From contig NZ_JAIVAE010000013.1 of assembly GCF_020171785.1 (NCBI RefSeq), positions 52,279 to 116,278 of the forward strand: a stretch of 64,000 nucleotides of DNA. The letters run 5' to 3'. This document shows positions 17,367 to 26,046 of this stretch, piece by piece (the first letter of the stretch is position 1; each line of letters starts with the position of its first letter). The notes below the pieces were generated by a model that worked only from the letters and a program-made list of their open reading frames with translations, was not told the DNA's origin and did not search any database. The DNA comes from Guptibacillus hwajinpoensis (lineage in GTDB: Bacteria > Bacillota > Bacilli > Bacillales > Guptibacillaceae). Made by a program: the position numbers and the translations under genes.

Positions 17367-17831
17367 TTAATCTCTATCTCTAGCCACCTGAGTATCTCGA
17401 ATGTTTTTCTGAATTGTAATAGCCGCAAATAGGCTAAGAACAAAGGACATACCATAGAACCCTTTTTCACTTAAAATAATACTTCCAGCGTTATAAAGTC
17501 CGATTCCCATCAAGCCAATGGCTACAATAACCGCTAACCAACTAAGGCCATAATAAATGCCCGACACCGGGATTTCCTCTTCCTTGTCCCTCACCGCTTT
17601 TTGGAGGGATACAGCTGCATACAGACCGAATACCAATACGGCGAAGTAATACCCCTTCTCATTGAGCTCCATAGAGGCATTAAACAGGCCAATAAGATAC
17701 GATGCTACTCCGACTACTAAAGCTGCCCAACTAGCCCCTTTAAAAGCTCCTGTGGGCTCCCCTTCTTTTCTTTCCACCTTGATCTTTTTTTCAGTCGACT
17801 CCATTAACTGATTTTCATTCATATCAGGCAT
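17367..17831 (-). CDS. YiaA/YiaB-family membrane protein
   Basis: A 154-residue protein: a charged N-terminus (about 32 residues), then two copies of a two-helix YiaA/B domain (SWAALVVGVASYLIGLFNA ... YYFAVLVFGLYAAVSLQKAVRD, and SWLAVIVAIGLMGIGLYNAG ... FYGMSFVLSLFAAITIQKNIRD). Each half ends with the same x-LQK/IQK-x-RD. Internal duplication is clear. GGAGG is 6 bases before ATG. Function unknown in all bacteria. Confidence 0.85.
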   Translation of the reverse strand: MPDMNENQLMESTEKKIKVERKEGEPTGAFKGASWAALVVGVASYLIGLFNASMELNEKGYYFAVLVFGLYAAVSLQKAVRDKEEEIPVSGIYYGLSWLAVIVAIGLMGIGLYNAGSIILSEKGFYGMSFVLSLFAAITIQKNIRDTQVARDRD

Positions 17832-17999
17832 TAGACGCCTCCTTCTACTTTATTCAATTTATAAGTTTCCTATAAAAACCATTATAGCAATTTCCCACAA
17901 ATTGTCTTTATTAAAATTGAAGGACTGATGTATTGATTAATCATATGATCATACTGAAGCACACCTACTCATCCAACACAAGCTTTAAAATAAGAGGGA

Positions 18000-18038
18000 A
18001 AAGGGCCCAGATCTTGATTGCGATCCGGACCCTTTAGA
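18000..18038 (-). terminator. imperfect terminator hairpin after rlmH
   Basis: AAAGGG ... GATC / GATC ... CCCTTT imperfect inverted repeat about 65 bp past the rlmH stop. Minus-strand tail is weak. Confidence 0.45.
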
Positions 18039-18101
18039 ATTATTTCTAGATAAAAGTTTCCTAGTCTACTTTTTCATATGTGATATCTATTTCATACCCA
18101 T

Positions 18102-18581
18102 TCACTTATGATACGGTTCCCCTCGATTAATCTTAAACGCTCGATACACCTGCTCCACCAAAATAAGCCGCATTAGCTGATGAGGAAACGTCATTTTGGA
18201 AAAAGAAAGCGTATCGTTTGCTCGTTGCAGAACGTCGTTACTTAATCCAAGTGATCCACCAATGACGAAGGCAATCTTGCTTTTCCCGTATGTCGCTAAC
18301 TGATCAAGATCTCGAGCTAGTTGCTCAGATGTTTTCATTTTTCCATTTATGGCAAGAGCGATGACGTATGCATCAGGTGAAATCTTAGATAAAATACGGT
18401 CTCCTTCTGCTTTTTTCACCTGGATCATTTCCGTCTCACTTAAATTTTCTGGTGCTTTTTCATCAGGGACTTCAATCACGTCGATTTTCGCGAAAGGCCC
18501 TAATCGCTTTGTGTATTCTTCAATTCCCAGTTTCAAATATTTCTCTTTCAGCTTTCCTACCGTAACAATACTAATATTCAA
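18102..18581 (-). CDS. rlmH: 23S rRNA pseudouridine-1915 N3-methyltransferase
   Basis: A 159-residue SPOUT methyltransferase that modifies the 70S ribosome at position 1915 (YydA in B. subtilis, OrfX in staphylococci). Motifs: [11 protein letters not shown] (SAM-binding loop of the knot) and [20 protein letters not shown] near the C-terminus. It ends GEPYHK-stop. The last codons (CCGTATCATAAGTGA) resemble the SCC attachment site core, here with nothing inserted. Conserved neighbours: the CxxH/CxxC small gene upstream and a DnaA-box cluster between. Confidence 0.95.
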   Translation of the reverse strand: MNISIVTVGKLKEKYLKLGIEEYTKRLGPFAKIDVIEVPDEKAPENLSETEMIQVKKAEGDRILSKISPDAYVIALAINGKMKTSEQLARDLDQLATYGKSKIAFVIGGSLGLSNDVLQRANDTLSFSKMTFPHQLMRLILVEQVYRAFKINRGEPYHK

Positions 18582-18584
18582 AAG

Positions 18585-18675
18585 TTATCCCCACCTGTGC
18601 ATCATTTTGTAAGTCCACAGCAAATAAACAGGTTATCCACAGATTCTATCCACATATACACATTTTTCATCCACA
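18585..18675. promoter_or_regulatory. DnaA-box cluster upstream of rlmH
   Basis: Four to five DnaA-box-like nonamers on the plus strand: TTATCCCCA (18585), TTATCCACA (18633, perfect), CTATCCACA (18646), TCATCCACA (18667), plus GTCCACA at 18613. TGTGGACAA lies 64 bp further on (18739). B. subtilis has a known DnaA-box cluster at yydA, the same gene. Confidence 0.65.
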
Positions 18676-18690
18676 TATCGTGACCGAATA

Positions 18691-18855
18691 TTAGTTCGAC
18701 ACCATATATGTTGCGTTATTTTTACAATACTCACATTCTGTGGACAACTTTCCTGTTTCATTTTCCACTTTCTCTAGTACAGGAAACTGTCCTGTTTCAT
18801 CTACCGCAACATCAAGAGCCAGCTCTACATGTTCTTCACAACAATAAATTTTCAT
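18691..18855 (-). CDS. CxxH/CxxC small protein (BA_5709 family)
   Basis: A 54-residue protein: MKIYCCEEHVELALDV ... CEYCKNNATYMVSN. The N-terminal C-C-x-x-H and C-terminal C-x-x-C form a probable zinc-binding pair. The TIGRFAM family called CxxH/CxxC protein is found beside rlmH in many Bacilli, as here. AAAGGAGCG is 6 bases before ATG. Too short for most gene callers at default settings. Role unknown. Confidence 0.85.
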   Translation of the reverse strand: MKIYCCEEHVELALDVAVDETGQFPVLEKVENETGKLSTECEYCKNNATYMVSN

Positions 18856-18906
18856 ACAATCGCTCCTTTCTAACCCTGTCGTTTCTAAGAGGTTTTCACA
18901 AAAGGA

Positions 18907-18930
18907 AACAGGAGAGTTTCCTCTCCTGTT
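18907..18930 (-). terminator. terminator of htrC
   Basis: AACAGGAGAG-TTTC-CTCTCCTGTT hairpin four bases past the htrC stop; T tail on the minus strand is interrupted. Confidence 0.65.
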
Positions 18931-18934
18931 ATGA

Positions 18935-20146
18935 TTACGAATGTTGCTGCTCAGCTAGCGTAACTTCAACCTCTTGCTTTGTTCCTTCACGATAAATCGT
19001 TAATTTCACGCGATCGCCAATTTCTTTCTTCGTGTAAAGAAACTTACGTAGATCAATGGAATTCTTAATCTTATCCCCATCCATCGCTGTAATCACATCT
19101 AACTCTTTCAGACCCGCAATTTCTCCAGATGATGTTGGAAACACGCTCATCACCACAACCCCATAATCGACCTTATCAGGCAGCTTGAGAGACTCGCTCC
19201 AATGGTAAGTTGGAATTTCAGATAGTGATTTTGTTCCAATTCCAATCTCTGGTCTTCTTACTTCACCGTACGATTCAAGATCGTTGATAATTGGCTCAGC
19301 AATATTGATGGGGATTGAAAATCCGATTCCTTCTACGCTGGATTGAGCAATCTTCATAGAGTTAATGCCTATAAGTTGACCTGAAATATTAATTAACGCT
19401 CCACCACTATTACCAGGATTAATCGATGCATCAGTTTGAATAACATCTGCATTCCAATCAATCGTCCCGTTTTGATCTGTATCTACTGGAAAGGATCGCT
19501 CCGGATTACTGATGATCCCCTGCGTTACCGTCCCTTCTAAAAAACCTAACGGGTTACCGATCGCAATAGCTGGCTCACCTGGCTTTAACGTATCAGAATC
19601 GCCGAACTCTGCAACCATTGTAACCGACTCAGAAGGGATTTTAAGCACCGCCAGGTCCATCAGAGGGTCAGTGCCTATAAGCTCTGCTGAAACACGTTTC
19701 TCGGCGTTTAAACTCACCTCAAGCTGCCCAGCACCTTCTACCACGTGATTATTCGTTACAACAAAAGCATCTTTACCCTCTTTTTTGTAGATAACACCTG
19801 ATCCCGCTCCAGCTTCTCCGTAATCTTCTGCCCAAAAATCGGTTTTCTGCAGATTAATAACACCTACTACCGCTTCCCCTACATTCTGTACCGCTGACGT
19901 AATATCATTTGTTACATCAATGCTAAGGTTCTTCGTAATCGGTTGCTGTTCAGCTTCTGACTCCGCTTTCTCTTCTTGAGGAGGAGCGATATCAGGTAGC
20001 ACCCCAACGTCTGATAGAGCAGGAACCGTAAATAGAATGAGCAGTGCACCGAGGATCGCACCAACTAATCCCGCCACAAATGCTCCGCCGCGGTTCCCTT
20101 TCTGCCGCATTGGTCGGTTGTTTTCATCGCCATCATAATAGCCCAA
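18935..20146 (-). CDS. htrC: HtrA-family membrane-anchored serine protease
   Basis: A protease of about 403 residues. From the chosen start MGYYDGDENN it has a polar lead, a membrane segment (about 22-48), a chymotrypsin-fold domain with catalytic His134 (TNNHVVEG), Asp164 (PLMDLAV) and Ser247 (NPGNSGG), and one C-terminal PDZ domain (about 300-395). It degrades misfolded envelope proteins. I prefer the TTG start (AAAGGA about 12 bases upstream); a GTG four codons earlier is possible. It follows walJ, as in B. subtilis. Confidence 0.93.
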   Translation of the reverse strand: MGYYDGDENNRPMRQKGNRGGAFVAGLVGAILGALLILFTVPALSDVGVLPDIAPPQEEKAESEAEQQPITKNLSIDVTNDITSAVQNVGEAVVGVINLQKTDFWAEDYGEAGAGSGVIYKKEGKDAFVVTNNHVVEGAGQLEVSLNAEKRVSAELIGTDPLMDLAVLKIPSESVTMVAEFGDSDTLKPGEPAIAIGNPLGFLEGTVTQGIISNPERSFPVDTDQNGTIDWNADVIQTDASINPGNSGGALINISGQLIGINSMKIAQSSVEGIGFSIPINIAEPIINDLESYGEVRRPEIGIGTKSLSEIPTYHWSESLKLPDKVDYGVVVMSVFPTSSGEIAGLKELDVITAMDGDKIKNSIDLRKFLYTKKEIGDRVKLTIYREGTKQEVEVTLAEQQHS

Positions 20147-20223
20147 AGTGTTCACCAATCCTTTCAATTAAAAAAGGAGACCTTTAAGACCAATTTCGTT
20201 CACCAAAACTCTTCTCTACGAAT

Positions 20224-21018
20224 TTATAATTTTGTTAGAACGGTAGGGGAAGCAGGGTCTGTATCATATAACGCAACCTGCTCTCCTACCACAAAACCAT
20301 TTTGTTCAAGAGTTTGTTGGACAGAAAGTCTTGCCAGGTCTTTCATGTTATTATCTTTACTTAAATGGGCTAAATAAATACGTTTTGTTTGATCACCAAT
20401 AATGTCCGATAAGGCTACCGCAGCATCTTCATTGGAAACGTGCCCCATATCGCCTAGAATACGTCTCTTCACGTTCCATGGATAGCGCCCCATCATTAAC
20501 ATGTTAATGTCATGATTTGACTCAAACACAAGCATATCTGAATTACGAATCGTTCCTTTAATGCGATCACTGACGTATCCAAGATCAGTTGCAATACTCA
20601 ACTTCTTGCCTTCGTGATGAAAGGCATAAAACATCGGCTCAGCTGCATCATGCGACACACCAAATGATTCAACATCCAGATCATCGAAAGTTTTGATTGT
20701 ATCCATATCGAAATGAAACTTTTGCTCAACAGGTATTTCCCCAATTAATCCTGACATTGCCTCCCACGTTTTTGCATTGGCATAAATGGGCAGTTTGTAG
20801 CGTCTGGCGAAAATACCAAGGCCTTTAATGTGATCGCTATGTTCGTGCGTCACAAGCAACCCATCCAAATCTTTTGGATCAAGATGGGCTTTCGCAAACA
20901 GTTCTTCAAGTTTCTTTCCACTTAATCCGGCATCGACTAGAAGCTTGTGCTTCTCTGTACCAACATAAATGGCATTACCTGTGCTTCCACTTGCAAGCAC
21001 ACTAAATTCAAGAGACAT
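20224..21018 (-). CDS. walJ: WalJ (YycJ) metallo-beta-lactamase-fold hydrolase
   Basis: A 264-residue MBL-fold protein. The metal motif is [10 protein letters not shown] (THEHSDH), with further ligands DLGYV and HLSKDN near the end. Family members are nucleases or phosphodiesterases; YycJ is linked to DNA mismatch or cell-wall coordination in Gram-positive bacteria. Fifth gene of the walRKHIJ operon. Ribosome-binding site GAGAGGAA lies before ATG. Confidence 0.92.
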   Translation of the reverse strand: MSLEFSVLASGSTGNAIYVGTEKHKLLVDAGLSGKKLEELFAKAHLDPKDLDGLLVTHEHSDHIKGLGIFARRYKLPIYANAKTWEAMSGLIGEIPVEQKFHFDMDTIKTFDDLDVESFGVSHDAAEPMFYAFHHEGKKLSIATDLGYVSDRIKGTIRNSDMLVFESNHDINMLMMGRYPWNVKRRILGDMGHVSNEDAAVALSDIIGDQTKRIYLAHLSKDNNMKDLARLSVQQTLEQNGFVVGEQVALYDTDPASPTVLTKL

Positions 21019-21032
21019 ATAATGTTCCTCTC

Positions 21033-21932
21033 CTACTCATCGCTTGTACCTGTCTTCGGCTTTGAAGGATCAGGCTGATTGCTGGCATCTGATTCCTTCT
21101 CCTCCTGTTCACTTTCAATACTTTCTTCCGTATCACTAAACACGGTTTTTTCTATCGCGTTAACGTAATAATTTTTTTCTGGATCATCGCTCTTTTTATT
21201 CGAAACAACAACTTGCCACGTTGGAACAAAAACAAATGTATCTCGCTCATCTTCATTTGCGACAGTTGTATAATAACCAATTGACATATTTTCAACTTCA
21301 TCGTTTAAACCAATATCTTGTTGGTTTAGTAAAAGGCCAATCGTTTCAGAAGCAGGATCAATTTTACGTTCTTTGCCTATTTTCTGAAGGCTTAAATAGG
21401 TTTGTGTATAAGAAACAACTTTATCGTCCTCAAGTGTGACAATCAACATGCCTGATTCTTGACTATATATCGGGCGATCTTCAAACGTTTCTACAAAATA
21501 CTTAATGTTTGGGTTGTTTTCAGCAGGACCGTAATATTGATACTTCCCACCTTCGTAAACATACGTTTCTAGAAAGATCGAAAAAGCAGAAGGCACTGTT
21601 GGATCACTTATAGGAAAAGGCTTCTTAAGCGTTGAAACTAGTTTTTCTCCATCAAGTGTAATATCCTGACTCGTTCCTTCTTCTAGCGTTTTCTCTTCTT
21701 CCTCAGTAAATTCATGAACATCTCCGCTAATAAAAGACATTTTCTCTGATTGCACAGGAAGGTTCTTTTCATACGTTACGTTTAGGTTTTTTAGCTGATC
21801 TTCAATCGTAACCTGTTTCTGTTGTTCAATTTCACTTAATTCCGTTTGCTTTTTAAATAAATCACTTGCCAGAAAGATATTAAACACTAGGAAGGTTAAG
21901 ATTAATATCGTTTTCGTTCTATTCCAATCCAA
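21033..21932 (-). CDS. walI: WalI (YycI) regulator of WalK
   Basis: A 299-residue membrane-anchored protein: one helix at residues about 7-24 ([20 protein letters not shown]), then an extracytoplasmic part of the YycH/YycI fold. With WalH it forms a complex with the WalK sensor and damps its activity. I take TTG ([10 protein letters not shown]...) as the start because GGGAGGGG lies about 5 bases before it and B. subtilis YycI starts MDWN; upstream codons overlap walH. 14 bp overlap with walH. Confidence 0.92.
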   Translation of the reverse strand: MDWNRTKTILILTFLVFNIFLASDLFKKQTELSEIEQQKQVTIEDQLKNLNVTYEKNLPVQSEKMSFISGDVHEFTEEEEKTLEEGTSQDITLDGEKLVSTLKKPFPISDPTVPSAFSIFLETYVYEGGKYQYYGPAENNPNIKYFVETFEDRPIYSQESGMLIVTLEDDKVVSYTQTYLSLQKIGKERKIDPASETIGLLLNQQDIGLNDEVENMSIGYYTTVANEDERDTFVFVPTWQVVVSNKKSDDPEKNYYVNAIEKTVFSDTEESIESEQEEKESDASNQPDPSKPKTGTSDE

Positions 21933-23310
21933 CTTCTTCCCCTCCCAGTGCATTGCTAGTAGGTTGCAGCGGTGTCCAGGTACCATTCAATTTCACAAAC
22001 CATTGGGGTATGAGCGAAAAGTCATATGGCTGATTTGCTGAACGATCAATTGTATAACCAACTGTCATGTTTTGTATCTCACTTGTTTTAAAGCTTCCTT
22101 CTTCAAGTAGCTCCTTAACCTCTTCATAACCTGGCAGCTGACGTTCACTAATTTCCTTCGTGTATTGAATAATTTTCAACATCCGCTTGTACGTACTAAC
22201 GTCATTATTTTCTAATGTCACGTTAACTTCATCTAAATCTTCTGTAGAAGAACTATAGACGGGGTAACCTTCTGTATAAAGACGGAACGTGATTTGATCT
22301 GTATTTTTCTGAGAAGATGTAACCCATTCGCTCAGCACGTACTTATCATCGTTTAAATCAGTTACACGAAAGCCAAAATGCTTGTTAATAAAGCCATACG
22401 CATCAAGAATAGGTGATTCATTTGCGTCAAATTGACTTGACGTTGATGGTGGATTTTTAAAAACCATGTATTCATTGTCGTAATTAAACGTTAAATCTCG
22501 ACTTCCATCTGTATAAAGATCTGATATGTTGTTAAACGTGTTCTTTTCAACCGTATCTTGTTCAGGAAAGAGCGCTTCTTTAAAATCTTCTTCATTTGCT
22601 AGTTCGTCTGTACTTCCTCCAAATGAAGCAATCGACTGTCCTTGAATCGGTAAATAAAAAATGGGAGAGTTATTAGAAACTTGAAGTTCTTTAGCTCGCG
22701 CCATTTCCATTTCCTCTGCTTCACTGCTCGAGATATCGAAGGAAGAGAAGACGTTTGTATACCATTCTTTCATTTTACTAGAAGCCTCAATCGTGGCACG
22801 CATGCCAACTTGACTTGATGTGTTGAGAAGAATGATCTCGTTATTTTTACCAGACGCAATCGAAGGAATAATAATACGATCAAACGTCGAAAGAGGAATA
22901 TCGTCTTTTGATATGCTTACTAATTTTTTTAACACATCATTGGAAAGCAAGGTAGGGAAAATCAGCTCAACGCTATCCCCCCTTCCCTCTAAATCTTCCA
23001 TATCATTTTCCACCGTAAAGGATTTAATTTTAATTCCAGAAATAAATTCATTATAAAAATTATTAATGGCGTTGAAATTAAAGGAAGTAAAGTGCTGATT
23101 ATCAATATGATATACGAGCTGATTTGGCTTCACCACATCACTAATATTTACTTCCTGAATACCAACAGGACTTGCTTCTGTTGGTGCTGCTTCTTTCTCA
23201 TACTCAGGTTCGAACGTCCAGATCTGCCAGGTGAGAAATAAACTTGTTAGAACAAGGACGTTCAATAAGATTGTTTTAAAATTCTCAAACTGCTTCTTTG
23301 TCATTCTCAC
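21919..23310 (-). CDS. walH: WalH (YycH) regulator of WalK
   Basis: A 463-residue protein with one N-terminal membrane segment (about residues 12-28), followed by a large extracytoplasmic region. It acts with WalI to repress WalK autophosphorylation. The start is GTG (overlapping the walK stop codon by 4 bp) with GGAGG 10 bases upstream; an ATG two codons later is possible. 3' end overlaps walI. Confidence 0.92.
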   Translation of the reverse strand: MRMTKKQFENFKTILLNVLVLTSLFLTWQIWTFEPEYEKEAAPTEASPVGIQEVNISDVVKPNQLVYHIDNQHFTSFNFNAINNFYNEFISGIKIKSFTVENDMEDLEGRGDSVELIFPTLLSNDVLKKLVSISKDDIPLSTFDRIIIPSIASGKNNEIILLNTSSQVGMRATIEASSKMKEWYTNVFSSFDISSSEAEEMEMARAKELQVSNNSPIFYLPIQGQSIASFGGSTDELANEEDFKEALFPEQDTVEKNTFNNISDLYTDGSRDLTFNYDNEYMVFKNPPSTSSQFDANESPILDAYGFINKHFGFRVTDLNDDKYVLSEWVTSSQKNTDQITFRLYTEGYPVYSSSTEDLDEVNVTLENNDVSTYKRMLKIIQYTKEISERQLPGYEEVKELLEEGSFKTSEIQNMTVGYTIDRSANQPYDFSLIPQWFVKLNGTWTPLQPTSNALGGEEVGLE

Positions 23311-25109
23311 TTGTCCTCAACCTCCCTTATTCGTTTATAAGGGAGAGTAAAGTAGATCGTTGTTCCTTGTCCCCACTTACTCTCTGCCCAGATGTCCCCA
23401 TGATGCGCATGGATCATTTCCTTGGCAATAGCCAAACCAAGCCCAGTTCCCCCGATCTGCCTAGAACGGGCTTTATCGACGCGGTAGAACCGATCAAATA
23501 TCTTCGAAAGATTATTCTTCGGAATCCCTACACCTTCATCACTAATGCTAATCCGGATCTTCTTACCAATCGTCCAGCATCGCGCAGTGATCGTACCGCC
23601 GTCAGGTGAATACTTAATCGCATTGGATAGAATGTTATCCAACACTTGTGTCATTTTATCTTGATCGACTTTCGTATAAATTGCGACGCGAGGAAGCTGT
23701 CTGACGATGTTAATATTATCTCGCTTTGACATTTCAAATCGATCTAGAACATGATCAAACATTTCGACAAAATCAACTTCCGTGAACTCTAGACGATATT
23801 CCTTTTTATCCATTTTAGATAATTGCAGAAGATCATTTACTAATCGAATCATTCGTTCCGTTTCATTTTGCGTCACACTTAAGAAGCGAGGTGCAATCTC
23901 AGGATCCTGGAGCGCCCCTTCTTGAAGAGCTTCGAGATAACTTCTCATCGTTGTAAGTGGCGTGCGTAGCTCGTGTGACACATTGACAACGAACTCACGA
24001 CGCTCCTGTTCAAGCTGTTCTTGTTCCGTAATATCATGGAGAACAGCAATTAACCCGTTAATAGGACCATCTTCTTTATGGATAATTGAGAAATTAACGC
24101 GTAAGATAAACGTTTGATGGTCATCACTTAAATCAAGAATCATTGAATCTGGTCCATTGTAGACATCATCCCACGTTTTTTCTTCTGAAAACTGGAGAAT
24201 TTTATTCAAAGATGTTCCAAGGACCGTTTCACGTGAAACGCTCATCATTTCTTCTGCACGATCATTCATTAAAATAATCATACCTTCTCGATCTGTAGCA
24301 ATAACGCCATCTGTCATATAAGCAAGAACAGATGTAAGCTTGCGACGCTCACCCTCCGTTATGGCATTAGCTTCTTGAAGTCTACGTGTTAAATCATTGA
24401 AAGCCAGAGCAAGTTGTCCAATCTCATCTTCGCCATATACTTTTACTTTTCGGGTAAAATCTCCACGTGCCATGACAAGCGCTTGTCTTCGCATGTCCGA
24501 AATTGGCCTTGTAATTGTACGAGAAATAATAATGCCAAGTAGCCCAGTTAACACTAATGCGATGAGAGCGGATTGAGCTAATAAGCTATTCACTTCATCT
24601 GCCTGTTCGAAGACTTGATTCATATTTGCTTGGATGTAGACTGCGCCGACAGTTGTATTGGTTTCGCCTTTTATAGGATAACTATAAGCAAAGAAACGTT
24701 CTCCCTCACTGTCGATCAAAATGTTTTCCTTTGAGACGCCATTTAAAGCACTAGCCACATAATCGTTCGTTGCGCGTGTTCCTTCAAGACCATCATCATT
24801 AAGCGTCCCGACTACCTGCCCTAATGAATTAACAACAAGGATTTGGCGAATTTCATTTTGCCTAAAATTTCTTATCAAGCTTGTAATCGTATTTTCTTCT
24901 TCATCACTCTTACTATTCACCTGATCAGACACATTATCAGCCAGGAGCTCAGCACGGTCTCGAATTGAACTCATATAGTTCTGCTGAAACTGATCTTCTA
25001 ATTTGTCATTAAAATAAACAGAAATAAACTGAATCGCAACTAAAATGAGGAGAACATACACAATTGCAAACTTAAAATGGATGGACTTAAAAAAACCGAC
25101 CTTTCCCAT
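23307..25109 (-). CDS. walK: essential sensor histidine kinase WalK
   Basis: A 600-residue sensor kinase. Membrane segments at about 12-32 and 182-200 enclose an extracytoplasmic Cache-like domain; then HAMP (201-255), PAS (about 258-365), HisKA with the phosphorylated His379 (VNVSHELRTP), and a HATPase domain with DEGVGIP and GGTGLGLAIAK. It senses cell-wall state and phosphorylates WalR to control autolysins. A perfect parS-like palindrome lies inside the coding region at 24225-24240. Confidence 0.96.
   Translation of the reverse strand: MGKVGFFKSIHFKFAIVYVLLILVAIQFISVYFNDKLEDQFQQNYMSSIRDRAELLADNVSDQVNSKSDEEENTITSLIRNFRQNEIRQILVVNSLGQVVGTLNDDGLEGTRATNDYVASALNGVSKENILIDSEGERFFAYSYPIKGETNTTVGAVYIQANMNQVFEQADEVNSLLAQSALIALVLTGLLGIIISRTITRPISDMRRQALVMARGDFTRKVKVYGEDEIGQLALAFNDLTRRLQEANAITEGERRKLTSVLAYMTDGVIATDREGMIILMNDRAEEMMSVSRETVLGTSLNKILQFSEEKTWDDVYNGPDSMILDLSDDHQTFILRVNFSIIHKEDGPINGLIAVLHDITEQEQLEQERREFVVNVSHELRTPLTTMRSYLEALQEGALQDPEIAPRFLSVTQNETERMIRLVNDLLQLSKMDKKEYRLEFTEVDFVEMFDHVLDRFEMSKRDNINIVRQLPRVAIYTKVDQDKMTQVLDNILSNAIKYSPDGGTITARCWTIGKKIRISISDEGVGIPKNNLSKIFDRFYRVDKARSRQIGGTGLGLAIAKEMIHAHHGDIWAESKWGQGTTIYFTLPYKRIREVEDK
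24225..24240. promoter_or_regulatory. parS-like ParB-binding site within walK
   Basis: CGTTTCACGTGAAACG, a perfect 16-bp palindrome. It differs from the Bacillus parS consensus TGTTNCACGTGAAACA only at the outermost bases. About 20 kb left of parB. Confidence 0.7.
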
Positions 25110-25116
25110 CTAAAGT

Positions 25117-25824
25117 TTACTGCTCCTGTTCCGGTTCACGCATATAGTACCCCACACCACGTCTTGTAATAATCCATGTCGGGTGGCTTGGATTATCTTC
25201 TACTTTCTCGCGCAAACGACGTACCGTTACGTCTACTGTTCGTACATCACCAAAATAATCATAACCCCATACGGTCTGTAATAAGTGTTCACGCGTCATC
25301 ACTTGTCCAATATGCTTCGATAAATAATGCAGCAGTTCAAACTCTCGGTGCGTCAATTCAATCGATTCCTCGCGCTTTGTAACAAGATAAGCATCTGGAT
25401 GAATCGTTAGCGCCCCAACCTTAATAAGAGAATTTGGAGAAGTCTCTTTCTCAGGCTCCTGCTGACGACGACGCAAATTCGCCTTTACTCGAGCAATCAG
25501 CTCTCTTGTGCTAAAAGGCTTCGTCACATAGTCATCTGCGCCAAGTTCAAGTCCTAGCACCTTATCAATTTCGGAATCCTTTGCGGTAAGCATAATAATT
25601 GGCATTTCATATTTTTTACGAACTTCTCGGCAAACTTCCATGCCATCACGCTGAGGTAACATAATATCCAAAAGAATCATATCAGGATTCTCTTCCTCAA
25701 CTTTAGCAATGGCCTCATCGCCATCGTAAGCGCAAACAACTGTAAAGCCTTCCTTCTCAAGGTTAAATTGCAGAATATCTGCAATTGGTTTTTCATCATC
25801 TACAACAAGAATTTTCTTGTCCAT
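25117..25824 (-). CDS. walR: essential response regulator WalR
   Basis: A 235-residue OmpR-family regulator. Receiver domain 1-120 with phospho-acceptor Asp53 ([11 protein letters not shown]) and Lys in LTAKD; C-terminal winged helix ([20 protein letters not shown] ... [19 protein letters not shown]). It activates cell-wall hydrolase genes by binding paired TGTWAH repeats. First gene of the wal operon, 7 bp before walK. Confidence 0.97.
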   Translation of the reverse strand: MDKKILVVDDEKPIADILQFNLEKEGFTVVCAYDGDEAIAKVEEENPDMILLDIMLPQRDGMEVCREVRKKYEMPIIMLTAKDSEIDKVLGLELGADDYVTKPFSTRELIARVKANLRRRQQEPEKETSPNSLIKVGALTIHPDAYLVTKREESIELTHREFELLHYLSKHIGQVMTREHLLQTVWGYDYFGDVRTVDVTVRRLREKVEDNPSHPTWIITRRGVGYYMREPEQEQ

Positions 25825-26007
25825 TATGAACGCTCCTTCTTTGATATGACACTATCAATTTAACGTTGATATGAAACATGCATACTTTTGTCTATTTTAT
25901 CATATTATGTAGGTTTTATTACGATCTTCCCTACAGCTCTTCCCTTAACTTCTTTCCGAGAAACGCTTTGCCTGTTATAGATCGCTCAAAAACACTAGCT
26001 TACCTAT

Positions 26008-26040
26008 ATAAAAGAAACCTTCAGCTCTCACTGAAGGCTT
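26008..26040 (-). terminator. terminator of the M23 gene
   Basis: CCTTCAG ... CTGAAGG hairpin with T run on the minus strand, separating the M23 peptidase gene from walR. Confidence 0.8.
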
Positions 26041-26046
26041 ATCTCT

